From contig NZ_QEHR01000003.1 in NCBI RefSeq assembly GCF_003095375.1, positions 310,001-374,000 of the forward strand: DNA of 64,000 nt. Reading direction: 5' to 3'. Position numbers and translations under genes: made by a program. This DNA comes from Marixanthomonas spongiae (GTDB taxonomy: Bacteria > Bacteroidota > Bacteroidia > Flavobacteriales > Flavobacteriaceae). A model generated the notes under the pieces. The model saw only the letters and a program-made list of their open reading frames with translations. It was not told where the DNA came from and did no database searches. This document shows positions 26,287 through 35,291 of the stretch, one piece after another. How positions within the stretch are numbered: the stretch's first letter is position 1; every line of letters begins with the position of its first letter.

Positions 26287-28344
26287 ATGATAAACACACA
26301 ACTCCTTAACCCATCGAGCATTGCTGTCATCGGCGCTTCAAACGATCTTAAAAAACCTGGAGGCCATTTATTGAAAAACCTCCGTTCTGGTAGTTTTAAC
26401 GGCACGCTTTACGTGGTAAACCCAAAAGAAGAAAAAGTTCAAGGCATTCCAAGTTTTAAAACCGTACAGGACCTACCGGAAACAGACTTGGCCATCCTTG
26501 CCATCCCTGCAAAACATTGCTTAGAAGCGGTCACAATTTTAGCTGAAGAAAAAAACACCAAAGCTTTTATCATCATCTCTGCCGGTTTTGGTGAAGCGGG
26601 AGAAAAAGGGACTATTTGGGAGCAACAAATCGTGGAAACCGTAGAAAAGGTCGATGGTTGCTTGATTGGCCCCAATTGCATAGGCGTCATCACTGAATAT
26701 TACAAGGGTGTTTTTACCGCTCCTGTACCAAATTTCAATCCCAAAGGTTGTGATTTAATTTCAGGTTCGGGTGCCACGGCCGTTTTTATTATGGAAGCCG
26801 GGATGCAATTGGGTGTCTCATTTGCTCACGTGTTTTCGGTTGGCAATGCGGCACAAACCAGTGTGGAAGATATTTTGGAGTACATGGATTTGCACTTTGA
26901 CCCTGCAACAGATGCTTCCATAAAACTGTTGTATTTGGAGACCATTTCAAACCCCAAAAAACTGTTGAAACACGCTTCTTCCCTCATTAACAAAGGAGCT
27001 AAAATTGCCGCCATAAAAGCAGGCAGTACCGCAGAAGGCAGTCGTGCAGCCACCTCGCACACCGGAGCCATTGCAAGTAGCGATATGACTGTTCGTGCCC
27101 TTTTTGACAAAGCTGGCATTGTGTATTGCAGCAGCCGGGAAGAATTGTTGAGCGTGGCTTCCATTTTCAATTATAAAAAATTAAATGGTAAGAACATCGC
27201 TATTATTACCCACGCGGGCGGATCGGCAGTGATGTTGGCCGACGAGCTATCGAAAGGCGGCCTAAACGTTCCCGAAATCACCGGGGCATATGCAGAAAAA
27301 CTGAAATCATTTTTGCATCCAGGCTCATCGGTTGCCAATCCGATAGATTTTTTGGCCACGGGAACGGCTGAACAGTTAGGGATCATCATTGATTACTGTG
27401 AGCACAAATTTGAAAATATCGATGCCATGGCAGTAGTTTTTGGAAGCCCGGGCTTGTTCGATGTAGAAAATGCTTACAATGTATTGAGTGTAAAACTGGA
27501 TATCTGCAACAAGCCTATTTTTCCTGTTTTACCTTCTGTGGTCAATGCCCAACGGGAAATAGCGTCTTTTTTGAAAAAAGGGCATGTCAATTTTCCAGAT
27601 GAAGTGGTTTTGGGAAAAGCACTGTCACAGGTTTACAACACCCCAAAACCCACCACCGAAGAAGTTAAGATACCAACAATCGACACCGAAAGCATACGCC
27701 AAGTAATTGAAAGTGCTCCGCAAGGATACCTCTCTGCTTCCAAGACCGAACAACTTCTTGATGCAGCGGGCATCCCACGGGTTGTGGAGGTTATTGAAAA
27801 TTCGAAAGAAAAATTGCTCAAAAATATGACGGGCATTGATTTTCCAGTGGTTATGAAAGTGGTTGGCCCCATTCACAAATCAGATAAAAATGGAGTGGTG
27901 CTTAATATCGCCTCAAAAACGGAAGTGGCAGAGACATTTGACCTATTGATGGACATAGAATCTACCACAGCAGTAATGGTCCAACCCCAATTGGCAGGAC
28001 TCGAGCTTTTTGTAGGCGTAAAGAAAGAACCTGGGTTCAGCCATACCATATTGTGCGGGCTTGGCGGTATTTTTATTGAAGTATTGAACGATGTTGCTGC
28101 TGGACTGACTCCTATTTCAGAACCCGAAGCGAAAAAGATGGTACAATCCCTGCGGGGTTACAAACTTATTCAGGGCACGCGTGGCCAGCAAGGCGTAAAT
28201 GAAGAACTATTTGTTGAAATAATTCTTCGGTTATCTGCACTGGTAGAAGCCGCTCCGGAAATTACCGAAATGGACATCAATCCATTAATTGGCACACAAA
28301 GAGCCATTACAGCTGTAGATACGCGGATACAGCTTGGGGAATAG
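26287..28344 (+). CDS. Acetate-CoA ligase (ADP-forming), alpha-beta fusion
   Basis: A 685-residue NDP-forming acyl-CoA synthetase that turns acetyl-CoA, ADP and Pi into acetate, CoA and ATP. Alpha part: CoA-binding Rossmann domain (SIAVIGASNDLKKPGGHLLK), GPNCIGV, and the ligase domain with phosphohistidine-type segment SHTGAIASSD. Beta part (from about residue 470): ATP-grasp domain with LSASKTEQLLDAAGIP, FPVVMKVVGPIHKSDKNGVV and EMDINPLI. The fusion form is common in Bacteria. It yields ATP by substrate-level phosphorylation, useful when respiration is limited, and follows the Rrf2 gene. Confidence 0.92.
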   Translation: MINTQLLNPSSIAVIGASNDLKKPGGHLLKNLRSGSFNGTLYVVNPKEEKVQGIPSFKTVQDLPETDLAILAIPAKHCLEAVTILAEEKNTKAFIIISAGFGEAGEKGTIWEQQIVETVEKVDGCLIGPNCIGVITEYYKGVFTAPVPNFNPKGCDLISGSGATAVFIMEAGMQLGVSFAHVFSVGNAAQTSVEDILEYMDLHFDPATDASIKLLYLETISNPKKLLKHASSLINKGAKIAAIKAGSTAEGSRAATSHTGAIASSDMTVRALFDKAGIVYCSSREELLSVASIFNYKKLNGKNIAIITHAGGSAVMLADELSKGGLNVPEITGAYAEKLKSFLHPGSSVANPIDFLATGTAEQLGIIIDYCEHKFENIDAMAVVFGSPGLFDVENAYNVLSVKLDICNKPIFPVLPSVVNAQREIASFLKKGHVNFPDEVVLGKALSQVYNTPKPTTEEVKIPTIDTESIRQVIESAPQGYLSASKTEQLLDAAGIPRVVEVIENSKEKLLKNMTGIDFPVVMKVVGPIHKSDKNGVVLNIASKTEVAETFDLLMDIESTTAVMVQPQLAGLELFVGVKKEPGFSHTILCGLGGIFIEVLNDVAAGLTPISEPEAKKMVQSLRGYKLIQGTRGQQGVNEELFVEIILRLSALVEAAPEITEMDINPLIGTQRAITAVDTRIQLGE

Positions 28345-28495
28345 CCTCTCTATTCTTCAGAATAAAGAATGCTTCAAATTCCTAATGGATATTGGTACCT
28401 GAAAATTGAACAGAACTAATTTTCGGAAAGCACGTTTCTACTTCAATTCATTTAAGAAAAACCAAAGTCTGAACACTTCTTACTTTGAGTTTCTT

Positions 28496-29278
28496 TTAAA
28501 AATCTTTCCGTTTTGCCATATGCTGAATGAAAAAAGTAGGCACCGCTACCCAAATTACCAGCAATAGACTGGAGAGAATAAATCCAAAATTGGTTCCAAA
28601 GAATTTCTGAAAAACGGCACCGGTATAGCCCAAGAGAGCCGATATATCCAATTTCAGTAAAATGAGCACCCGCGAGAGGTCCACTGGGTTCAACATCGTT
28701 GCCACCAATGAAAAGGTATCTAAAGGATACTCTTCAAAATAGACCAACGACATTAAAAAGATGCCGTCGTAAATTACGGCCATAAAGAGCCAGAGCAGTA
28801 TGGCATAGCCAAACCCTTTAATCTTGTTTTCGTTTGCCAAGGCGATGACAAAGGCTAGCGCGGTAAAAATAAGGGTTAAAAACGCACCGGTCACCAATAG
28901 TAAGGAGAAGTCCCAGATGGCGCCGCTGTTGAAAATTCCGTAGAACACAAAGGGCAATCCCAAACCAATAATCAGGCTCATGGACAGCGATAGTGCCACC
29001 CCAAGGTATTGTCCCAAAAATATGGAACTGCGCTTAACGGGCTGTGCGAGCAAAAGTTCGGTGAATTCTTTGGAATTATAATAATACATAACCCCAAAAA
29101 TGGTCCCGATGAGCGGTACGAGTATGATGATTACGTTCATTAGGGTAATTACGGCTTTGCTCAGGTCATTATTGAGGAACAGCAATACGATGCCCAATAA
29201 TAGATAGAACAAAAAGTACACGTAGCTCCAACGGCTGCGCATTAAATCGAAAAAACTGTATTTTAATATTTTAAGCAT
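28496..29278 (-). CDS. nosY: Nos ABC transporter permease NosY
   Basis: A 260-residue protein with six transmembrane helices, starting MLKILKYSFFDLMRSRWSYV. An upstream start at 29314 would lie deep in nosF, so 29278 is preferred (8 bp overlap with nosF). Permease of the NosDFY complex that supplies sulfur and/or copper for the CuZ site of nitrous oxide reductase. Contains EFTELLLAQPVKRSSIFLGQ, the ABC-2-like coupling segment. Last gene of the nos cluster and convergent with the acetyl-CoA synthetase gene. Confidence 0.88.
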   Translation of the reverse strand: MLKILKYSFFDLMRSRWSYVYFLFYLLLGIVLLFLNNDLSKAVITLMNVIIILVPLIGTIFGVMYYYNSKEFTELLLAQPVKRSSIFLGQYLGVALSLSMSLIIGLGLPFVFYGIFNSGAIWDFSLLLVTGAFLTLIFTALAFVIALANENKIKGFGYAILLWLFMAVIYDGIFLMSLVYFEEYPLDTFSLVATMLNPVDLSRVLILLKLDISALLGYTGAVFQKFFGTNFGFILSSLLLVIWVAVPTFFIQHMAKRKDF

Positions 29279-29981
29279 AACTTGAAGATAACATAGACGC
29301 AATAGCGTGTTCAAAATCGGGTTGTTCGGTCTTGGTTTTTAAATCGGCAATGCTGCCTCGGAAATAGATTTTCCCTTCGAGCAGAAAGACGATTTCATCG
29401 GAAATTTCTTCCACAAAACTCATAATGTGCGAGGTAATAAGGATGGTTTTGCCTTTTTGTTTTTCGGCTGTGATCAATTCTTTCAAGCGAATGTGCGAAA
29501 TGGGATCGAGTCCTGTTGTGGGTTCATCGAGAATAACCAACGGGCTGTCGAACATAAAGGTAAGCACGAGGTTTACCTTTTGTTTGGTACCGCCAGAGAG
29601 GTTGTTCAGTTTTTTATCAAGAAACGGTTGCAGTTTAAAAAGATCGATAAGCCGCTCATCGTCTGCCGTTTTATTGCTTCGCAGGTCTTTGATCATCTTG
29701 ATGAGCTCCTTAACCGTGAGGTTGCCGGGAAAATTGGCAATTTGGGGCAAATAGTCAATATCGTTTCGGTATTCCCAGCTTTGTTTTATGGAGGCCCCAT
29801 TGAGCTTTATGATACCATCATTGGGCACGACCATTCCCAAGATACTCTTTATGAGGGTGGTCTTGCCCGAACCATTGGGCCCCAATACGGCAAAAATACC
29901 GCCGCTGTCTATAGTAAGGTCGATACCTTTGAGCACCTCGTTTTTGCCAAATTTTTTATGCAGGTTATCTATTTCGATCAT
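29271..29981 (-). CDS. nosF: Nos ABC transporter ATP-binding protein NosF
   Basis: A 236-residue ATPase: Walker A GPNGSGKTTLIKSI, Q-loop DYLPQIANFPG, signature LSGGTKQKVNL, Walker B LVILDEPTTGLDP, and switch His in ILITSHIMSF. It powers the NosDFY complex. The start overlaps the end of nosD by 17 bp and its end overlaps nosY by 8 bp, showing tight translational coupling. Confidence 0.93.
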   Translation of the reverse strand: MIEIDNLHKKFGKNEVLKGIDLTIDSGGIFAVLGPNGSGKTTLIKSILGMVVPNDGIIKLNGASIKQSWEYRNDIDYLPQIANFPGNLTVKELIKMIKDLRSNKTADDERLIDLFKLQPFLDKKLNNLSGGTKQKVNLVLTFMFDSPLVILDEPTTGLDPISHIRLKELITAEKQKGKTILITSHIMSFVEEISDEIVFLLEGKIYFRGSIADLKTKTEQPDFEHAIASMLSSSYA

Positions 29982-31221
29982 GGTCTGTGGGTTTTAACAA
30001 TGGGTGGTTGTCCATTAGGTTGTCTGGCGTGAATACTGGGGACACTTTTTCTGAAAAATCTATGATGTCGATAAAAAGGCTGCGTAACAGGATAATGGTC
30101 TCGGGGGTTCGGTTAACAATATAGCTGAAAAGTTTAACCGGCCGGTAAGGCACATCGCCAATGCCGTTTTTGTCCAAATCATAGCCCGTATAATTGCTCC
30201 AGTAGTTTTTGTCGAACAGGTTGTCATTTATTTTACTGTTGTACGAAACATCAAAGCTGTTGTACAGAAAATTATTTTTGGTAAATGTATTGGCGTAACA
30301 AGCGCCCCGCACCTTGATGGCCCAACCGTTGCTTTTAAAATCGTTGTGCTTATACTCAATACGGTTAGAACCTTCAATATTGATGCCTACGGTATTTTCT
30401 TCAAAAAGGTTACCTTCTATTTCTGAGTCGTTGATTTCTTTCAGCAACAGGCCAAAGGAAGCCGTTCCCCAATTTTTCCGAAAGACGTTGTTGTACATTT
30501 TTATGAACTTAGAGAACATGACCGCCACCCCTGCCCCATTGTTTTCAAATAGGTTATTGGTGTAGGTGTCGTGGTTAGAAAACATAAAATGCAGGCCGTA
30601 GCGCAAATTATCGGTGCTTTTGTTGTTGTGTATCTCTATTTGGTCCGAAAATTCCAAGTAAATACCATCGCGGACGTTTTTTACTGTGTTTCCGGCTACT
30701 TCCACGTGATTGCAATACCATAGCTGAATGCCATTGCCCGAGTTGTACTCATTTACCGCATCGCCTTGAATGGTATTGTTCAATACTTTACCATGATTGG
30801 ATTTTTGCAGATAAATTCCGAAGAAAAGACGTTTCAGGGTATTGTTTTCAATTACGAAATTTTTACTGTTCACTACCCGTATGGCAGCGAAATCGGTGGT
30901 GTAGCTTGTGCCCACATTAACGACCGTGAACCCTTTTACGGTTACGTTGTCACTTTCTATGGTGATGATCTCTCCTTTATTTTGCCCATCGATCACAGGG
31001 TTTCCTTCCCCTATGATGGTCAAGGGTTTAGTAATACCGATGTTATATTCGGCATACGTTCCTTTTTTTACCTTAATAGTGTCAAAAGGTTGGGCTGTTT
31101 CCACGGCTTTTGTTAGGGTTGTCGTTTCACAGGACGCACATACCTCTATGGTTTTTTGTGCAAACGTAACTACGACAGTACAACAGAAAAATAGGACCGT
31201 ATATAATATTCTTTTTTTCAT
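29965..31221 (-). CDS. nosD: Nos maturation protein NosD
   Basis: A 418-residue periplasmic protein starting MKKRILYTVLFFCCTVVVTF, a signal peptide; the ATG at 31239 adds six residues before it and is less likely. The body is a right-handed beta-helix of repeated NN..... segments (ENNTLKRLFFGIYLQKSNHG, and so on), the carbohydrate-binding/sugar-hydrolysis repeat family. NosD receives the substrate of NosFY and delivers it to apo-NosZ. A weak box TGACAAATAACA (31260-31271) lies upstream. Confidence 0.92.
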   Translation of the reverse strand: MKKRILYTVLFFCCTVVVTFAQKTIEVCASCETTTLTKAVETAQPFDTIKVKKGTYAEYNIGITKPLTIIGEGNPVIDGQNKGEIITIESDNVTVKGFTVVNVGTSYTTDFAAIRVVNSKNFVIENNTLKRLFFGIYLQKSNHGKVLNNTIQGDAVNEYNSGNGIQLWYCNHVEVAGNTVKNVRDGIYLEFSDQIEIHNNKSTDNLRYGLHFMFSNHDTYTNNLFENNGAGVAVMFSKFIKMYNNVFRKNWGTASFGLLLKEINDSEIEGNLFEENTVGINIEGSNRIEYKHNDFKSNGWAIKVRGACYANTFTKNNFLYNSFDVSYNSKINDNLFDKNYWSNYTGYDLDKNGIGDVPYRPVKLFSYIVNRTPETIILLRSLFIDIIDFSEKVSPVFTPDNLMDNHPLLKPTDHDRNR

Positions 31222-31259
31222 GACAAAGCGAAAATACAAAGTTGAAGATTGCCAAACTA

Positions 31260-31271
31260 TGACAAATAACA
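31260..31271. promoter_or_regulatory. Weak CRP/FNR-type box upstream of nosD
   Basis: TGACAAATAACA has one mismatch in the right arm. On the minus strand TATTTTCG (31229-31236, 7 of 8) lies at the standard 29.5-bp spacing, which would start transcription almost at the nosD ATG. It could be an internal promoter in the 146-bp gap after nosL. Confidence 0.25.
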
Positions 31272-31367
31272 GGTTTGGTTTTACTTAAAAGCCGTTATGG
31301 TTTTCAGGTAGTATGAACCGTTTATCTTTTCGATAAGACCTTTAAATGTTAAAAAACCTTTTTTTTC

Positions 31368-31802
31368 TTATTGCTTTTTTAGAACAGATTTCAGTTCTTC
31401 CCAATTGTAGCGTTCGCCGCTGTATTCGGCTTGGGTTTTTTCGGCTTCTTGTTGTGAGTTGAACGCAGAAAGATTAGCCCCCATAGGGCTTGGTATTTCT
31501 GGGCTTATCAAGTAGGTGGCTTTTGTGGCATCAATTAGCTCCCCGGGATTCTTAAAGTCGTTGACCAGATACAGGGCAACAGCTTGATCGGTATGTTCCT
31601 TATGGTAATTGACCATGCATTCAATGGCATCAAAGCTATAAGCACGGCCTTTATCGGTAACAAGTTGAGATGCATGTTGCCTATCTACGATCGTCATATT
31701 GCAATAACTGCAATTATCGCTTCCGTAGTTTATTTTTTTCGGTTTTACTTCACATGCCGTAAACAACAAGGCAAGAAAGAGTATAGAAAGTGTTGATTTC
31801 AT
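31368..31802 (-). CDS. nosL: NosL copper-binding lipoprotein
   Basis: A 144-residue lipoprotein (MKSTLSILFLALLFTAC, lipobox cysteine at 17). It keeps the NosL copper site: CSYCNMTIVDRQHASQLVT with Cys-x2-Cys-x-Met, and FDAIECMVNYH further on. NosL binds Cu(I) and delivers it to NosZ. An 8-bp GGGAAGGG/CCCTTCCC hairpin sits about 20 nt before its start. Confidence 0.93.
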   Translation of the reverse strand: MKSTLSILFLALLFTACEVKPKKINYGSDNCSYCNMTIVDRQHASQLVTDKGRAYSFDAIECMVNYHKEHTDQAVALYLVNDFKNPGELIDATKATYLISPEIPSPMGANLSAFNSQQEAEKTQAEYSGERYNWEELKSVLKKQ

Positions 31803-31822
31803 GGTGTTGATTTTTTAATATG

Positions 31823-31864
31823 GGGAAGGGATCACCTTTTTTGGTTAAGTGCAAACCCCTTCCC
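31823..31864 (-). other. Hairpin in the nosL leader
   Basis: Arms GGGAAGGG (31823-31830) and CCCTTCCC (31857-31864) with an inner ACC/GGT pairing. In the transcript it stands 21 nt before the nosL ATG, so it could be an mRNA stability or attenuation element. No U-run follows on the transcribed strand that would make it an ideal terminator. Confidence 0.4.
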
Positions 31865-31926
31865 GCTTAGAAAGTATAAATTTAAATATGAGCTTCTTTT
31901 TCTTTTCAAGGAAAGAGCTACTCATT

Positions 31927-32559
31927 TTAAGAGGTAGTGATGCCTCTTTTTTTCTTTTTCCATTCTTTTTTTCCAATGAAAAAAGCGACGAAGGTCAATA
32001 ACATTCCTACAAACATTAAGTAACCGCCAACGTGCGGCCAGGAATCCACATCGAAATTAAGCATTTTTTGGTAGCCTATTAGTGGTGGTTTATAGGTCAT
32101 GGGTGTTCCGTCTGGATGAGTCATTTTCATAATGGCATGAGGGTCTAAATTAGTTCCGTAGTCGGTTAGCCATAGGTTAAAATCGTACATTCCCAGTACG
32201 CCAAGAACGGACATAAGCACCAACCAGCCCAAGAACCACCAGTGGTTCACTTTACCGAAAAAACCCAATAGCCCTATTATCACCCCAAGGGCAACCATGC
32301 TGCCTATTACCAAGGGAAACACTTGAAATTCCCACATTTCTGAGGGTTTAGGGATGGGCCGCATACCAATATAGTGGTTAAGCCCGTCTATGTTCTGAAT
32401 ATCAAACTCTTCAACTCCTTGAATCCCGGTAATGTAAATGTTCATTCCCAAAGGGTCTGGATATTGTGGCGCGCCCAACACGATGTTCCAAAGGGGGAAT
32501 TTAAAGAGCCCCAATAGAAGCAATGAGCCAATGATCATGATGATTCCAGCTTTTTTCAT
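31927..32559 (-). CDS. Nos-cluster integral membrane protein
   Basis: A 210-residue protein with about five transmembrane helices: one N-terminal (AGIIMIIGSLLLLGLFKF), two near 80-100 and 110-130, and one or two near the C-terminus. The periplasmic loop has LGMNIYITGIQGVEEFDIQ and GLNHYIGMRPIP, conserved-looking and rich in Met and His. Genes of this kind sit between nosZ and nosL in clade II nos clusters, although the match to NosB is not certain. It likely helps copper insertion or electron transfer. Confidence 0.8.
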   Translation of the reverse strand: MKKAGIIMIIGSLLLLGLFKFPLWNIVLGAPQYPDPLGMNIYITGIQGVEEFDIQNIDGLNHYIGMRPIPKPSEMWEFQVFPLVIGSMVALGVIIGLLGFFGKVNHWWFLGWLVLMSVLGVLGMYDFNLWLTDYGTNLDPHAIMKMTHPDGTPMTYKPPLIGYQKMLNFDVDSWPHVGGYLMFVGMLLTFVAFFIGKKEWKKKKRGITTS

Positions 32560-32608
32560 TTTCTTGAATTTTTTGATTTTTGTTGATTAATCAGTTCTTT
32601 TTAAAACA

Positions 32609-32637
32609 AGACGGGGGCAATCAACCAACCCCCGTCT
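32609..32637 (-). terminator. Strong hairpin after nosZ (attenuator)
   Basis: AGACGGGGG (32609-32617) pairs perfectly with CCCCCGTCT (32629-32637) around an 11-nt loop. In the transcript it stands 53 nt after the nosZ stop and is followed by UUGUUUU, an imperfect U tract, so it may end part of the transcripts or protect the nosZ mRNA 3' end, giving more NosZ than downstream proteins. Confidence 0.6.
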
Positions 32638-32689
32638 GTCTTTGGAAACATTATCAATCACTAAACAAATGTCTCCACAACCAATAACC

Positions 32690-34654
32690 TTATTCTCCTA
32701 AGGACCAGGTTAATTCAATATCTGAGTTTTCGGGCGATACCCTAATGTACCCTTGCATTTCTTGGTGAAGTGCAGAGCAGAAGTCGGTACAGTAAAATGG
32801 CCACACCCCTACTTGCTTAGGCTCCCAAACCAAGGTTTTGGTTTGTCCCGGCATAATGAGCAACTCGGCGTTGTTGGCCCCAATCATTGCAAAGCCGTGT
32901 GGAACATCAAAATCCTGTTCGTGGTTTGTGATGTGGAAATACACCTTATCGCCCACTTTGATGCCTTCAATATTATCTGGCGTAAAGTGGCTACGTATCA
33001 TCGACATATAAATATGTACTTCTTTTCCATCACGCTCTACACGTGCCTCATCGCTTGTAAGCGTTGCATATTCGTGCTTGTTGTTTTCCAGCTTGAATAT
33101 TTTCTTCGATTTTGGCGCTAGAATATCGGCTGGGATACCAGCTGCATAGTGCGGCTCTCCGTGTGTTGGAAAATCCAGCAACAGCTCCATTTTATCTCCG
33201 GTAATATCAAACAACTGTGCAGAGTGTTCCAGTTCTGGTCCTGTAGGTAAGTATCTGTCCTTGGTAATTTTGTTCATTGAAACGGCATACTTACCAAAAG
33301 GCTCGGCAGAGTTTCCACCAGGAATCATCACGTGCCCTACTGAATAGTAGTTAGGTTGACGATCTATTACCTCGCGGGTTTCCACATTCCATTTTACCAA
33401 TTCTGAAGATATAAAGAACGTAGTATAAGCATTTCCTTTCCCGTCAAATTCGGTGTGTAGTGGGCCTAATCCTGCTTGTTTTACTGTTCCTGCCAAGATA
33501 TCTTCAAAATTAAGGATTGGGATTCCGTAGGCTTCTCCGTCAAACTTTTCATTTTCGATGGCATTGATCATCTTATCAAAGGAGTGCACCGTTAAATCTG
33601 CCGATAGTTTTCCGTTACCAATAATGTACTCTCCATCTGGGCTTACATCACAACCATGTGGTGATTTTGGCGTGGGAAGGAAGAAAACAGCTCCCGGTAC
33701 TTTTGTGGGATCTACCGTCAACACTTCTTTTTTCATGGTAGAAGTGGCGTTGTGCGTACTATGGTCATACACGTTATGTGCATAGTTGGCCGGCATCTTT
33801 TTACCGCCGCCATTGTTTACGTATTCTTCAATCTTCTTCCAGTTTATCGCTGCAATGAAGTCCTTGTCGTTTTGAGAGGCGTTCACTTCCAGTAAAGAGT
33901 GTGCTTCTTCGGTGTTATAGGTAGTAAAGAAGAACCAACCGTGTGATTTTCCACGTCCTGGGTGAGATAGGTCATAGTCGAACCCGGGCATCATCAACTG
34001 AAATTTAATGTTCATTCTTCCGGTTTCTTGATCCACGCTCAAAAAGGACAAAGCACCTTTAAATTTCCCTTTGTATTCCTTAATGGAAATGTCTTCCTGC
34101 GGCACGGGAACCGAAAAACGGGTACCTGCTACCACATACTCTGTGTTTTCAGTAATAAAAGACGAACTGTGGTTACCTGCACTGTTGGGGATCTCCATTA
34201 TTTCTTCGGTTTCGAAGGTTTCAAGATCGATCCTTGCAATACGTGGAGTGTTGTTTCCGTTAACGAAAATCCATCGTCCGTCCAGTTTTCCATTGGTTTG
34301 TGAAATGTCTGGGTGGTGCAAATCGTCCCAAGGGATAAATCCGTGGGAAGTATTCAACATCGGCTTTGTTTCTTCAGAATACCCATACCCATTGGTTGGG
34401 AACTGTGAAAACACAGGGATTTCCTTGAACATCCGTCCAGAGGGCAGTCCATAAACGGTTAAGTTACCGCTGTAACCCCCTGAAAAGAACCCATAAAATT
34501 CATCATGTTCCCCTGGGGCTACGTACACTTTTTCTGCGGCATTTGAGGACAGGGCCCCGCGATCGCCGTTTTTATTGGATTTGCCATTGTTACAACTGGT
34601 AAATATCCCAGCCAGTATGGCAAACATAAGTAAGCTATTAATTGATCGTTTCAT
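32690..34654 (-). CDS. nosZ: Nitrous oxide reductase, clade II
   Basis: A 654-residue copper enzyme reducing N2O to N2 outside the inner membrane. The N-terminus MKRSINSLLMFAILAGIFTSC is a Sec lipoprotein signal (lipobox Cys 21), not a Tat signal, which marks clade II. The seven-bladed propeller holds the CuZ site (DDLHHPD with H113/H114, and PHGCDVSPDG, DLSHPGRGKSHGW). The C-terminal cupredoxin has the CuA motif C622-x3-C626-x3-H630-x2-M633 in FYCTDFCSALHQEM. It is third in the operon, after a cytochrome c and a fasciclin lipoprotein. Confidence 0.97.
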   Translation of the reverse strand: MKRSINSLLMFAILAGIFTSCNNGKSNKNGDRGALSSNAAEKVYVAPGEHDEFYGFFSGGYSGNLTVYGLPSGRMFKEIPVFSQFPTNGYGYSEETKPMLNTSHGFIPWDDLHHPDISQTNGKLDGRWIFVNGNNTPRIARIDLETFETEEIMEIPNSAGNHSSSFITENTEYVVAGTRFSVPVPQEDISIKEYKGKFKGALSFLSVDQETGRMNIKFQLMMPGFDYDLSHPGRGKSHGWFFFTTYNTEEAHSLLEVNASQNDKDFIAAINWKKIEEYVNNGGGKKMPANYAHNVYDHSTHNATSTMKKEVLTVDPTKVPGAVFFLPTPKSPHGCDVSPDGEYIIGNGKLSADLTVHSFDKMINAIENEKFDGEAYGIPILNFEDILAGTVKQAGLGPLHTEFDGKGNAYTTFFISSELVKWNVETREVIDRQPNYYSVGHVMIPGGNSAEPFGKYAVSMNKITKDRYLPTGPELEHSAQLFDITGDKMELLLDFPTHGEPHYAAGIPADILAPKSKKIFKLENNKHEYATLTSDEARVERDGKEVHIYMSMIRSHFTPDNIEGIKVGDKVYFHITNHEQDFDVPHGFAMIGANNAELLIMPGQTKTLVWEPKQVGVWPFYCTDFCSALHQEMQGYIRVSPENSDIELTWSLGE

Positions 34655-34679
34655 ATTGTTTTGGTTTTATTTGTTTAAG

Positions 34680-35255
34680 TTACTGTTCGGGAACGATTAC
34701 CTTGTCCACTACGTGCACGATACCGTTACTGGCGGGAATACTGGCAATAATCTTCGCACCACCTACAAATACGTCGTCACCTTCTACGGTAACAGCGACA
34801 TTTTGATTGCTGGCTTGCCCCAGTTTTTTAAATTTCTTTAAAAACTCCTTGTTATAATTGCCCGGTGTTACGTGGTGCTTTAGGATATAAGCCAATTTCC
34901 CTTTGTTTTCGGGTTCCAAAAGGCTTTCTACTGTACCATCTGGCAAATTGCCAAAAGCTTCGTTGGTTGGTGCAAATACCATTAAAGGCCCTGCATTGAC
35001 CAATGAGTTTTCAAGGTCTGCAGTTTGTACCGCTTTTACCAACGTAGTGTGGTCTTCAGACCCGACAGCAATGTCGAGCACATTGGGAGGGGATACATCG
35101 TCCTTGATGAACGCTTGCCCCTTTTTCTCGTTCGTATTGCTATTTGGTGTCTGTTCTACGGTGTTGTTTGAACTTTCTTGGTCAGGCTGGTCTTTACAAG
35201 CAGCCACCAAGGCAATCAAAAGCACCGACAATGCAATGTTTACTAGATTTTTCAT
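34680..35255 (-). CDS. Fasciclin-domain lipoprotein
   Basis: A 191-residue lipoprotein (MKNLVNIALSVLLIALVAAC, lipobox Cys 20) with a polar linker and one fasciclin domain (about 55-191): DHTTLVKAVQTADLENSLVN, TVFAPTNEAF-type segment VFAPTNEAFGNLP, LAYILKHHVTPGNY, and SNGIVHVVDKVIVP at the end. It lies between the cytochrome c and nosZ genes, so it may help assembly or electron transfer at the membrane surface. Its real role in the nos system is unknown. Confidence 0.9.
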   Translation of the reverse strand: MKNLVNIALSVLLIALVAACKDQPDQESSNNTVEQTPNSNTNEKKGQAFIKDDVSPPNVLDIAVGSEDHTTLVKAVQTADLENSLVNAGPLMVFAPTNEAFGNLPDGTVESLLEPENKGKLAYILKHHVTPGNYNKEFLKKFKKLGQASNQNVAVTVEGDDVFVGGAKIIASIPASNGIVHVVDKVIVPEQ

Positions 35256-35291
35256 ATATAAAGGATTAGTTGGTTACGGTATATGCCTCTT

